A stretch of DNA of 64,000 bases, from NCBI GenBank assembly GCA_025093555.1, contig JAIWNF010000032.1, positions 372,001 to 436,000 on the forward strand. Reading direction: 5' to 3'. The notes under the pieces are model-generated. The model did not search any database. It was not told the DNA's origin and worked only from the letters and a program-made list of their open reading frames with translations. Shown here piece after piece: positions 27,008-37,888 of this stretch (position 1 is the first letter of the stretch; every line of letters starts with the position of its first letter). This DNA comes from Circinella umbellata. Its lineage: Eukaryota > Mucoromycota > Mucoromycetes > Mucorales > Lichtheimiaceae. The position numbers and the translations under genes were made by a program.

Positions 27008-27877
27008 ATGCAACTCTCATACTTTCTTTTCGCAACACTCCTTATTGTCGGTTTGGTTCAAGCACTTCCTGCCCACAAAAAACGTGACTCTGGTAGTCTT
27101 TGGGGTATAACATATACAGCAAAAGGATCTGATGGCTCGTGTCACAGTCCCGAGCAGGTCTCGGAATTCATCAAGCGTTTCAAAGACAATGGTATCAAGA
27201 ACATTCGTACCTACTCCCAAGAATGTGATCAATTACCCAACATTTTAGATGCCATCGAAAAGAATGGCGGTGGTATGAAAGTGTTGACTGCCGTTTGGAT
27301 TGGTGGTGATGACGATGACAAGGAAATCGCTGACCTCGAAAAGAATTTGAAAGGTGTTAACAAAGATTTAATTTCTGGTATTGCTGTTGGTAATGAAGCT
27401 GTCCAAGGTGGTCTTATGGATGGTGGTAAGGTTGCTTCCAAAATCAAGGAAATCAAGGAAAAGTTCAGTGATTTCAAGATTGGTACTGTCGATACACCTG
27501 CTGGTTTTAGCAGTGATATGGTTGAAGCTTCCGATATAATTTGGGTTAACATTCATCCTTTCTTTGGTGGTGTTTCTGCTGACGAAGCTATCAAGAACTT
27601 GGAAGAACAAATCTCTAGTTTCCAAGGCAAGGCTAGTGGTAAAGATATTATCATTAGTGAAGTAGGCTGGCCCTCTGAAGGTGAATCTAATGGTAATGCT
27701 AAACCCGGTGTCGATGGTCTGTCCAAAGTTGTAAAGGCTTTGATGAACAGCGATATCCAATATTATTTCTTTGAATCTCATGATAGCAAATGGAAAGGTG
27801 ATGGCTCCTTTGGTGTTGAACCTCATTGGGGCATTATCGATGCCAATGGCAAATCCAAGATCTCTGAATTCCAATAA
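27008..27877 (+). CDS. Secreted GH17 beta-1,3-glucanase / glucan-modifying enzyme
   Basis: Single exon of 289 residues. The signal peptide is about 1-19 (hydrophobic core FATLLIVGLV, cleavage near QALP), followed by a KKR site that could be processed by a Kex2-type protease. The GH17 fold follows: LWGITYTA, then IKNIRTYS, then GIAVGNEA with the acid/base Glu130, and IIISEVGWPSEG with the nucleophile Glu218. The C-terminus (EPHWGIID) is typical. There is no GPI signal, carbohydrate-binding module or Ser/Thr-rich tail. It resembles the small soluble Bgl2/Scw-type wall enzymes that cleave or rearrange beta-1,3-glucan. Codon use looks more GC-rich in third positions than its neighbours (many AAG, GGT, ATC), suggesting high expression. 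Confidence 0.95.
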   Translation: MQLSYFLFATLLIVGLVQALPAHKKRDSGSLWGITYTAKGSDGSCHSPEQVSEFIKRFKDNGIKNIRTYSQECDQLPNILDAIEKNGGGMKVLTAVWIGGDDDDKEIADLEKNLKGVNKDLISGIAVGNEAVQGGLMDGGKVASKIKEIKEKFSDFKIGTVDTPAGFSSDMVEASDIIWVNIHPFFGGVSADEAIKNLEEQISSFQGKASGKDIIISEVGWPSEGESNGNAKPGVDGLSKVVKALMNSDIQYYFFESHDSKWKGDGSFGVEPHWGIIDANGKSKISEFQ

Positions 27878-28663
27878 ATATAGAATAACTGTTATAAATA
27901 AAATAAAAAAATAAATACTACACTCAAGTGAATATTATATACACTATTCTTTCATAATTTTAAAATGTCTTTATGTCGTTTGCCATTGTCAAATAATTTA
28001 TCTGAAACAAAATTAGAGATGTTTTCAGACACCGAGCTTTAAGTTTCCTTTATAAGTATCTTTTATAAATTAACACCTCACAATTGTGATATATTCTGTC
28101 TAAAAAGAACCGTCTAGACTCAGTTAAATATTTTAAGCGCCATGATGAAAAAAGTTACCCGTGAAATCATACAAAAAAAGATACGTGTACTTGGTATATA
28201 ATTTTGTTAGAATTATTAAGTACTTTTTTACTTTTCATATTTTTATGCAAGCAATTATACAAGTATTTAGGACTTGTTTTTTAAGGCATACATATCGGTA
28301 ACACAAATTAATATCAAGGTTTAATTGCATAAATTTTTTGTCGACAAAAGTATTATCATAGGTATAATTAAAAATTATTTAGTTCCATGATTGCCGAAAA
28401 ACCAAAGAACTATAAGCCGTAAAATTCATTTTTCTCTAGAATTCACCCTGGTTGTTTTTTTAGAGTAAAGGCATAAATATACATAACAATAGTAATAGTG
28501 ATAAATAAGAATGTATAGGTACACCGAAACAAGACAACGTTGATTTTTAGGCTGTAAGCCTTCTTGGCTTATCTTTTTTCTAAAAGAAATCTTTTATGTA
28601 CGTATTGTTTATCTTATCTTAAGCTAATATCTTGTTTATACTATAATTCAATGATCCTCTTTA
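27878..28663. other. AT-rich spacer
   Basis: No gene recognised. It contains the GH17 terminator region (AATAAAATAAAAAAATAAATA near 27896-27916) and otherwise unstructured AT-rich sequence. Confidence 0.5.
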
Positions 28664-29815
28664 TTAAATATACAGTTGATATTTTTTTATCATAGAATAT
28701 TCTTTTTTGGTGAATTTTATTTCGTTGGTTAGTTTTATACGTAATTGCTCGATTTGTTGATTCGATAAAGATTGACCAGTTAAACGTATCGGATAACCCA
28801 GAAACAATGATGGTCACTATGTTGTCGTTGTTGTAAGGTCTGGTCTGTTTTTTTTAAGTTGGTGTGCTCTTGCAGCTGTTCCTGTACTTTATTGTTGTTG
28901 TTATTGTCAGACTCTTGTTGTTGTTGCTGCTGTTGCAGTTGACTTGGAATAAAATCTACTTCTTACTTCTCTTCACTAGCATCAATAATTTCTGCCTTTT
29001 CAAGATTAACCAAGCCTTTGATTTGTTCAAATTGCTGTTGTTGGTGCTCTTGTTGTTGATTGTATAAATGAACATGGAACCGGACATTATCATTTGTCAA
29101 GGGAATTGTATGAGCTAATACAACATGACCGTAGTCGGTGGCCCCATATGCAACCTTTTTGAGATTTAATCCTGAAACAACAATATTCGCTGTAACATCC
29201 TCATGTTGCATGCGTTCTGGAGTTGGCTTGGTAGATGATACATCAATAGGCAAATCGCTAGTAGTGCTATGGTTTTCAATGGCCTAAAAATTTAATATTT
29301 AATAAAAAACTAACTTCACACAAAAAGAGGAAAGGTAAAAAAAAAAGAAGAGAAATAAAAAAGTTGCTTACCTTATTAAGGTAATATTTGGAGCTTTTCC
29401 AATCTTTGATATATCTTCGAGCTAGTTTGAGCAAATGACTTTTTTTCCGTTTGGCGTAAACTTGGCTTTTAAGCTTCTGACTTAACAAACGCTTAATGGT
29501 ACCATGACTCTTTAAACGTTCAGTTTTAGTTCTATTACATTCCTCGGTAGCCTCTCTAGATTGGATCTTCAATATCTCTAGCTGCAGTCATCTTGTTGAT
29601 CATGTCCTCAACGTGATCCAATTGTTGTTGCAGTTGTTGCGATGACTTTCCAACATACTCCTTGGCAACATGAACACCTTTACTTTTCTTTTTTTTCTTT
29701 TTTTTACGATTATTCTTTTGTCCTGTCTCATATTCGGATTCTACAGGAACATGACCATCCTTAATCAATCCCAATATACAAACCGTCTTATCAGGTCTAA
29801 CAACCATCCGGTTGG
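28664..29815 (-). pseudogene. Decayed, unrecognised multi-exon protein gene (possible multi-copy Mucorales family)
   Basis: Read on the minus strand, protein-like sequence runs from about 29815 to 28664 with damage. There is a lysine-run segment (29680-29710), then a helical basic region containing LLSQKLKSQVYAKRKKS (29440-29490). A plausible GT-AG intron at about 29285-29370 follows, then a segment with YGATDYGHVVLAHTIPL (about 29095-29145), a polyglutamine region and LGYPIRLTGQSLSNQQIEQL (about 28735-28795). Breaks include a frame change near 29560-29580, a stop at 28963 and another shift near 28790. I do not recognise the family with confidence. The block order faintly recalls repeated Mucorales proteins that may relate to TnpB/Fanzor, but no RuvC or zinc-ribbon motif is present. 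It is non-functional. Confidence 0.45.
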
Positions 29816-29820
29816 TAAAT

Positions 29821-30190
29821 ATTAGTTTGTGTGAAAGTATTGATAAATCTTTCAATGAAACTAAGAACAAAGCATTCTGTAAAAATAAAGTACAAGTATG
29901 TTTGAATCGTTCAGGTGGATATGAAATAGTTGAAAATCAAGCAAGAGATAGTATCTCAAGTCAAGTTACTAATGTTCTTGAAGGAGATAATGAAGTGAAA
30001 TATATCTTTGATTTACCAAACAATTTATCTTTTCTGTCACGCAGCATCACCTCTTGCTTGAATTTATTGTTAATTATTACAAATAGCTTTCTGTTTATCT
30101 CTTGTCTAGTCGATCAGCAACAGTAAGAATTGGAAATGGATCAATTGTTGTCGCTATATTTCACCATATCCCAAAGCGACAAGGTAAAGG
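29821..30190 (+). other. Coding-like fragment, unrecognised
   Basis: On the plus strand a frame with balanced composition (for example CLNRSGGYEIVENQARD near 29905-29955) runs to about 30025. It may be spliced at a CTAG acceptor near 30110 to a second piece reading RIGNGSIVVAIFHHIPKR (about 30123-30180). There is no start or end that looks real and no family I recognise. It could be a remnant of a repeated gene inserted next to the minus-strand pseudogene. Confidence 0.25.
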
Positions 30191-30950
30191 CTGACATTTT
30201 GTATATAAAATAAAATCAGTTTACATACGTAGCGCTGACACAATGTACATTTTTATATCATATGTATATAAGTGTTCATTCAAACATTAATACTTGCAAT
30301 TAACAATCGTAGCTTTAATGGTATAATAGTGCCAAAAGTTTTCAATTATTATAAATAGTATTATACGTATGTTATCACTTAGAATACAACATACAGTCGG
30401 TAGCTTAGGCTTCTCAAAGCTATAGATCAGTTATCTGGTCTAACAATAGTATTATATATTCATCGTTCGCATCAATTACTGACTTTTTAATGACATATAT
30501 ATATATAATACTAAAAATATATATCCCGGACGGTTAAGTCGTGATTTAAGTCACCCAATAGTTGGTCCTTTTCAATTCAAGCACTATAACTTAAGGTTCT
30601 ATTCTAGGCAGGAAGATGTTTTTTACATTTTGGTTTATTTTTACCACCGAACGGTCTACCAGGACCGCGTTTCTCTGGCGAAGACACGTTGTCGTTATCC
30701 ATATTATAACAAGAGGAAAAACCTGTGTTGTATAAAAAAAAATAGAAAATTCTATACGCGCATAAAAACGATCTCAGTACAAATAAGCTTAGGTCGCATA
30801 TAGACGTTAAATCATGATTTCATTGGCTGAAATTGTTGCTTAACTTGTAAAATATACTTTAATACCGCCGATTTTTTTCCAAAAGAAAAAACATTTACAT
30901 TCTAAAAGAATAATAATAATAATCGATCGATCGATCGATTTTGAATTTCA
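30191..30950. other. Spacer upstream of FCF2
   Basis: AT-rich. It contains the small minus-strand frame at 30604-30702 and a short (ATCG)n run at about 30923-30938 just before the FCF2 ATG. Confidence 0.45.
30604..30702 (-). CDS. Small ORF with AT-hook-like motif (32 aa), possibly a remnant
   Basis: ATG at 30702 to TAG at 30604 on the minus strand. The peptide is hydrophilic and contains KRGPGRPFGGKNK, close to the GRP core of an AT-hook, followed by KPKCKKH. Such N-terminal peptides occur in front of transposon-derived and chromatin proteins. Nothing convincing follows, so this may be an orphan first exon. Function unknown. Confidence 0.25.
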   Translation of the reverse strand: MDNDNVSSPEKRGPGRPFGGKNKPKCKKHLPA

Positions 30951-32103
30951 ATGGCCCTTACACGTGCACAACAACGAGCATTATCAAAAAAATCTTCAGC
31001 AAATGATAAAATTAAGCAACAGGATAACAAAAAAATAACAACTGCTACAAAAAAAGATAAAGATTCATTACTCGATCAAGTAACAACCGCAACAAAAGAT
31101 CAAGAAGAATCAGAGTCAGATTCGAGTGAAAATGAAGAGAGTGAGGAAGAAAGTGATAATGAAAACTCATCATCAGAAGAAGAAGATAGTGACAATGATA
31201 GTTCTGAAGAATCAGAAGACGACGACGAAGATTTAGATGCATTATTAGAAAAGGCCCAAAACGCACTCACAAAACAACAGCAATTAGGTGGTGAACAAGA
31301 CCAAATTAAACTGTAAGTTTTTTTTTTAAGTTGGCTACTTGTAAAGAGTTTAAATTAGGGGGAGCTGTTATTATAGAATCCTCATCTCACCGACTGGTTC
31401 TTTTTTATTTATAGTGATACCGAAGATGATAACGAAAAGCAAATCAACTTACCCAAACTGGATTCAGGCATCACAATTGATGGTGAATTATATATACGAA
31501 GGGCACAAGGTGAAAGAGTTGCTCGATTAGTTGATAGTGCTGTAGAAATTATTGATAATGATGAGGATAAAAAGAATCGAAAATATAAAAAGGTTGTAGA
31601 AGCAGTCAAGGAACGGGAAAAGGAAGATAAAGAACGATTATCACGTAAACAACGAAAAGAGGTAAACATTGCGCTTCATATTGAATCAAATAAAAAACAA
31701 TCCATGTAAAACAAAAATTATTAATATGAACTGTCTTGTAAAAATTTAGGAACGAGAAATGACAGCTGGTAAAGGATGGTTTGATATGGGTAGACCTGAT
31801 ATGACACCTGAATTAAAACGAGATTTACAACTCTTAAAAATGCGTCATGTTATTGACCGTAAACGACATTATAAGAAGATGGGTAAAGAAACAGCCAAAT
31901 ATTTCCAAGTTGGTACAGTTATTGAAGGTGCTACCGAATTTCATTCTTCTCGAATTAATCGTAAGGATCGTAAACAAACTATTGTGGATGAATTAATGGC
32001 AAATGAACAAGCCAGAGATTATTATAAACGCAAGTATACTGAAGGTCAATCTCGAGGAAATAATGGTCGAAAGAAGGCAAAACGACAAACAAAACGTTTG
32101 TAA
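30951..32103 (+). CDS. FCF2: FCF2 pre-rRNA-processing protein
   Basis: Three exons, 30951-31312, 31415-31661 and 31750-32103, give 320 residues. The N-terminus is Lys/Gln-rich, then a strongly acidic Ser/Glu/Asp tract (about 45-100), then charged helices. The C-terminal domain begins TAGKGWFDMGRPDMTPELK and continues through LQLLKMRHVIDRKRHYKK. This is the Fcf2 domain also found in human TDIF2/DNTTIP2. The C-terminus is basic (KKAKRQTKRL). Yeast Fcf2 is a nucleolar component of the small-subunit processome needed for early pre-18S cleavages. The acidic stretch before the domain is typical of the family. An ATCG repeat sits directly upstream of the start. Confidence 0.94.
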
Positions 32104-35100
32104 AAGAAAATCAAAAAATTATTATTAGTATCATTATTCAACAAAACATTTATATTCTTTTTGTATTTCTTCTTCTTTTTCTTATAATAACCGTCATGCA
32201 TCATTAAAAAAAAGTAATCATACATTATTTCATATCATCATTGAAATGTGATATGTTTGTTTTCTTTGGAAGAAAAGAAGATATATTGTATTTCAAATGA
32301 TACAACTATTCTATGGTGATATGAATCAGTGAATAACTACTTGATATATAATTTGAATCAATTTATTGAAAGAATAGTTTTCTAACGTTTAATATGTATT
32401 TCATATTCTTACATGATACAATAACATATTCATCGTAGGATAAATCGTCGATAATAAATTCAGAGATGAGTGATATAATCACATTCATCCATTTCATTAA
32501 TACGTAGAATTATGTGAACACCGAGCTTTCGGAATGAATGTAAAAAGTTACACCTATTGTAACATTTATTTCTTCTCATCATATGCAACAATTCTTTTTC
32601 GGGTTTCACCATTGGTACATAAAGATAAATGTTGTCTAATGATCTGGGGAAGTGGGGATATCTTTTGATAATACACTAGTACGTATATGAATGTTTTTAT
32701 GTAAATTTTCTCAATTTAGAACACTACGTACATAGTATTAATAGTAATCAATTATCACATTGAACCTGTTGTTGAATATATATTTTAGACTTTGAACCGT
32801 ATTTTCTTAATTGTTTCTTTTAGCTAAACAATAATTAATATTGGTCATAACAGTACAGGTTTGATGAATGTTCACCTTTTCAGACTGTTTCATAAATACT
32901 ATATTTTAGTATAAAATATTTGATTTCATGACGGGTTCATTCAATGCAAGTAAGTGTAATACGAAACCGGATTACAGATAATTTATCTTCGGTAAATAAC
33001 CCAAAATAGGATATGGCCCCTTTTCCATCCATCGAAATAATATGAGTGATCTTACCATCATCGATCGATTTATTTCACTGTATGTATACAAACAAATTCG
33101 ACGCCACATTATAGATTAATTAACGAAGAAGAGATTATATTTGCCCTGGCTTTTTTATTATTATTATTTATTTGTATCACACATAATAAAACTTTATAAG
33201 TACGTAATCTCTTTAAAAAAATAATCCTTGTTAATCAATTGATTTCTATTGTTTTTTTTATATAAAATAATTTTCTGATAAAAATAAAATAATATAAGGA
33301 ATATGTACCCCTTTTTTATCAACATTCCTTGTAGACTGTCTATATATAAAGCTTTGTATATGTTACAGAAGAAAAAAGATTATTGGACCAAGTCTTTCTT
33401 TTTTTTTTTCGTTTGGCATATGACAGATAATGTGTGTGTGCATCAGGCATCATGATCTTTTTATGGTGGGAAAATATGTACGAAAAAAAGAAAAATCATA
33501 TGCTCATTGTTATTATTACTATCATTATTACGTCAAAAAAAACAGGAAATGAAAGAGACGAGTAATGATAAAAGCCTAACAACGGGGGGGGGGGAGCGAT
33601 CTTTTATTACTGGATTTCGCGCGTGTTTCACCATCTCGTTTGGTGATGAATTTAAATGTGTGTACCTCTAAACAATTTAACGACATTTTGTGTGAGAGAA
33701 AAATAAAATAAAACAAGTTGTTTTATTATAGTCATGAGTCATTAGAATATTGTTCTTTTATGCAAACCAGATGAAAATTGTAACCAAGTTATTGTATATA
33801 TATGTCACTCATCCTGATATATGTATACATATTAAAGATGGTACGTAGGAAGATGAATTTTTAAACATTTATCTTCATTTTTAAATGTACTGCTGCTACG
33901 TACATATAATTCTAAAAGAACAAATTTCTTCCCAATATCAATATCGATTCACTCATTTTTACAAGAGAAAGAAAAACTGACGGCATTTCTCCTTTTCAGT
34001 TACACTGTGTAATACAAAATATGCGGAACTCGATCCTGAAAATAAGCCGAGATTATAATAATAATTATTCTTCTCTGTTTTCTTTTTTTTTTTGGTAAGC
34101 AAAATGAATTTTTGATATATTGTGCATCATAATACAAAAAAATATAACCTAATAATAATAATCGATAAATGTATGTTTCCTAATATAAACAGAGATCCTC
34201 ACCCTCCCCCCTTTTTTTTTCTACCGTAATATAATATTATATATCGTTTTTAATATTCAATAATTATATTTTTAGGGAACCTAATAATAAAACAACTAAC
34301 TTTTTTTTTATTTTATTTTTGGCTTCTTGATTAGTAACGGTTTGTAACCTGGTAACAGTTTTTCTTTTTTAAAAAAAAATCCATAGTAAGAAAAAACATT
34401 TCTTAGAGATGATCAATGTTATAATTGTAAGAACAAATACATATTGAGTCTAGTATTATATCCTTTTTTTTTTTACAAGAAACTTGATTATTAGAGTCCG
34501 GTGATATGAATGTGTGTGTGTGAATATAGAATAGGTTCAAACTTTGTTCCCGTCCAGATATTTTAGTATAAGATGCTTTTCACATGAAAATAGTGTGTGT
34601 ATGTTTTTTTTCCACCAAGTAAACCCATAGAACCCCATTTTATACTCGATTTTTTTTTGGTTTATTTATTTATTTTTCAAGGCTTGATAAGATAAAAAGA
34701 AGTAAATTCAAGTTTTCTGTGCATTATTTATAAGTTTGTAATAATAATGATAATATTACTAAAAGGCCTGGTGACGGAGTTGAATCCAACTGCATATTTA
34801 TAGCAAAATCAAGTACATATATAGATAATAGACAGAGTACATGTCATTTTTTTGTTATTTTTGGGTGTTGACTGTGCGATATCTTTTTTGTGATAGTGTG
34901 AGGTACAAAAAAAAAGACAGCAAAAAAAAAAAGAGAGAAGAATCGGAATGGCGCGTGGCTTTGGTCGTGCAGCAAGCAATAGGTTTAGTGTAACAATGGA
35001 AACCTTTTTAACTCCACTTCTCTTTCCCACCGTTTTTCCTTTCATTTCTTTCATCCCTCTTTATCTTTTCTTTCCTTTTCACTTGTATCATTTTTTTTTA

Positions 35101-35346
35101 TCTTTTTGTATATTATCGTGCTGGTTCACAACTTTTTTTTCCCTTCTTTTCTTATCAAAAAAAAAAAAAAACAACAGACACTCGTTTTTCATATATCTTG
35201 ACACCTTTTTTTTTTATTTTTATTTTGTACAGAAAAAAAGAATTCCTTCCTCCCCCTCCAATTTACATTCCCTTCTTACACTTTGATCAACAACAATAAC
35301 ACTCTTCCTTTTTTTCCCTAAATTCTTTTGAATATCAACAAAAAAA
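32104..35346. other. Long gene-poor spacer (3.2 kb)
   Basis: No supported gene. It is AT-rich with a G run at about 33584-33594, many A/T homopolymers and a C/T-rich zone upstream of the homeobox gene. An open frame at 34948-35286 is pyrimidine-tract low complexity and is not accepted. The sequence AGTTGAATCCAACT near 34777 is a small palindrome, not a tRNA B box. Confidence 0.5.
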
Positions 35347-36783
35347 ATGATTACCAAACATTTTCATCACGTTCGTAACAATAACACTACTTTATCATCA
35401 GCTACTTCAACAGCTTCACCATCCGCACCAACACGTAAACGTACACATCTGAAACCAAGTCAACTGACAATTCTTCAAAATTCATTTTCAGTGAATCCAT
35501 TACCAGATGCCAGTGTACGTAGTCAACTTGCACAAGATTTAAACGTTAGTGAACGTACTATTCAGATTTGGTTCCAAAACCGTCGTGCAAAAGCACGAAA
35601 GTTGGAAGCTTTATCCAATTCTTTAACTACTGTTGTTGCAACAACTGGTAATGTCAATAATTATCCGCATAATATTCATTTTCCTCATCATACCAATAAT
35701 ACAGCTCATCCTTTGGTAGCTATGGGATTTCAACAACAACAACAACAACAACAACAACAAGATTCTATTCTTTTGCCCCGCTGGATGGAGCAAGCAACAC
35801 GTTCTCATCATCAACCACGTTATCAACCTACTTTTCGTACAATGATGACACCTGAACGATTTGAAGAACTTAAACAACAACCTACACAAACTCGTCGTAG
35901 TAATGGAAGACCTCGTTCAAGTTCCAAACCAGAAAAAGTAGTTATTATTAAAGACGAAGAAGAAGAAAAAGGAATTCAAGAACCTCCTAGTATTGAAATG
36001 CGTTCAATGTCAGAAGGCATTCCACTTAAACATTCTTCTTCTTCTTCTTCTATTTCTTCCGCGGAACCTCAACCATCATATCAACAAAATATCGTACCAC
36101 TTTTAAATATTCAAACACTTCGTATTGGTAGCTGGTCTCGTTTTGCTTGTCAACAAGCGAATGGAGATGATAATACTTTATGGGACCTAAAATGCTTTAT
36201 TGACCCAATAAATAAACAAATGACATGGCAAGTTTTAGCTGAAGGTAATTTGTTTCGTATTCAAGTTCCTATGGGATCCATCACGCAAATACGATTGGTT
36301 CACGAAGGTCAATTAGAAATTGAGTTAGATCCTCAATATTGTTTCTTTGGGATGTTCCATAATCAAAAATGGGTTCGATGTGGTGATTTTTCACAGGATA
36401 AACAAGCAAGTCATGAAAAAGTACATGTATTGCGGGGCAATCATGATGCACTTCAACAAGTTCTTTTGGATTTGGCAGCTTTAGTTCCCGAGTTAACTGT
36501 CAAGATGATTTTAACTCCGTTACCTTTGATGATGGATGATAATGATTTAATGTCATGTTCACCTTCCGTTACTCCGGAACCTTTTTTGAATTTCTCTCCT
36601 GTTTATCCTACTACTCATACTGATACAACAATGGGTGTACATTCAACAACTGCAAATCATCTTCAAGTACCTCAAATACACCGACATTATCAACAATTTG
36701 ATAAATCATTATGGAATGCTTATGGTGCTGCAGCAGTTGATCCAACAAGTTCACTTTATCAAATGTCACCTTATGAATTCTAA
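35347..36783 (+). CDS. Homeodomain transcription factor
   Basis: Intronless, 478 residues. A Ser/Thr-rich N-terminus is followed by a homeodomain at about 29-88 whose recognition helix reads TIQIWFQNRRAKARK (Trp75, Asn78, Arg80). The spacing is that of a typical 60-residue domain, not TALE. Next come a His/Asn region, a polyglutamine run of about ten residues (near 35731-35760), a basic/acidic linker and a Ser run. A second conserved-looking segment of about 150 residues (LRIGSWSRF to about VPELTVKMI) is rich in aromatic and beta-type residues. It may be the C-terminal domain that accompanies homeodomains in some early-diverging fungi and basidiomycetes. It is expected to be nuclear and DNA-binding. 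Targets are unknown. Confidence 0.93.
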   Translation: MITKHFHHVRNNNTTLSSATSTASPSAPTRKRTHLKPSQLTILQNSFSVNPLPDASVRSQLAQDLNVSERTIQIWFQNRRAKARKLEALSNSLTTVVATTGNVNNYPHNIHFPHHTNNTAHPLVAMGFQQQQQQQQQQDSILLPRWMEQATRSHHQPRYQPTFRTMMTPERFEELKQQPTQTRRSNGRPRSSSKPEKVVIIKDEEEEKGIQEPPSIEMRSMSEGIPLKHSSSSSSISSAEPQPSYQQNIVPLLNIQTLRIGSWSRFACQQANGDDNTLWDLKCFIDPINKQMTWQVLAEGNLFRIQVPMGSITQIRLVHEGQLEIELDPQYCFFGMFHNQKWVRCGDFSQDKQASHEKVHVLRGNHDALQQVLLDLAALVPELTVKMILTPLPLMMDDNDLMSCSPSVTPEPFLNFSPVYPTTHTDTTMGVHSTTANHLQVPQIHRHYQQFDKSLWNAYGAAAVDPTSSLYQMSPYEF

Positions 36784-36831
36784 TATTTTTATTTTAGAAT
36801 AACAAAAAAGTTAATATAGTATTTGACACTA

Positions 36832-36872
<41 letters not shown>

Positions 36873-37083
36873 CTCTTCCTCATCCCCTCTTTTTCTTTTA
36901 AAATAAGAAAATAAAATAAACATTGACAAACAATACCAATAGAGATTCAACGTGGGATTTTTTTTTATATTCAGGAGTGTGTACCATTAAATGCTGAGCA
37001 AAAAAGTATATAAATAGAGCGAGTCAAAACATAAATTATATTTCATTCATCTTATTCATCATCAACAAACCGTTTCTTCCACA
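36784..37083. other. Spacer between homeobox gene and LINE fragment
   Basis: Contains the (TC)n run and a TATATAAATAGAGC motif near 37007-37020. No frame of interest. Confidence 0.5.
36835..36868. repeat. (TC)n microsatellite
   Basis: About seventeen uninterrupted TC units, 50 bp downstream of the homeobox stop codon. It marks the boundary between ordinary gene space and the repeat-dense block. Confidence 0.9.
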
Positions 37084-37092
37084 ACGATTTAT

Positions 37093-37722
37093 ATCATAGC
37101 TGACAATGGACTTCTTGCTACTCGTCTAATTATGGATATTGCACATAAGTATATTATACCTGGAATAGCTTTTATAATTGATCAAGAAAAAGTGTATGAC
37201 CAAGTCCATCCACAATATCTTCGTTCTATTTTTACATTATTTGGTTTTCCAGATATATATTTGTTCACTTTTTTTTCGATACATCTTTATGCCTCAACAT
37301 TAATGGACATTTATCAACACCATGCAACCAAGGACGCAGCCTTCGCCAAGAAGACCCGTTTTCACCAGTACCTATTAATCTCGTTTTGAAGCCGCTTCTT
37401 CATTCAATCAGTACTCACCCGTTACCTCCAGACTTTAATTTTGGTAGTTCTTGCCGTAATATTCCAGATGTTTCAAATAATATTGCTCCTTCTTTAAAAT
37501 ATTTAGCATACGCAGATGACACTTATTTGGTTTTCTTATCAAAATTTAATGAACTCCGTAAACTTATAGATCTCATTACACTGTACAGCAACGCTTCCAA
37601 TGCCAAACCCAACAAAGAAAAAAGAATACTTTCTGTCTCTCTTTCTGGCAAACGTCAACTATCTTGGTTAACTACTTTACAATGTGCTGGTACAGGATTT
37701 TGCATTTGTCTCCGGACATAAG
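37093..37722 (+). pseudogene. LINE (non-LTR) reverse-transcriptase fragment
   Basis: The frame opens mid-protein with ADNGLLATRLIMDIAHK and DQEKVYDQVHPQYL. This corresponds to the RT finger region where intact elements read DxxKAYDxV. A frame change near 37280-37300 is needed to continue into GRSLRQEDPFSPVPINLVL (RT motif B', about 37333-37390). The palm motif LAYADDTYLVF with the catalytic YADD lies at about 37504-37536. Both the 5' part (endonuclease, thumb-side start) and the 3' part are missing. It is a dead, truncated element. The break at 37889 coincides with the start of the duplicated segment. Confidence 0.85.
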
Positions 37723-37888
37723 CCCACGACTTTACTGCATACTAAACATGATTTTATCTGCTTACAAAGGACAAGTTTGTTCGCTTATGATAAATGACTT
37801 TATTCAGTTACGTATGAGACTTAATTTGTTCGCTTATGATAAGTAATGTTATCTGCTTATAAAGAGTAAACTTCTTCGCTTACAACTC

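Noticed and set aside
34777..34790. AGTTGAATCCAACT as a tRNA T-arm
   Set aside because: Lacks the TTC start of a B box, an A box and a foldable cloverleaf. It is only a short palindrome.
34948..35286. 112-codon frame before the homeobox gene
   Set aside because: Consists of a pyrimidine-tract translation (Phe/Leu/Ser). It fits promoter or 5' UTR sequence better.
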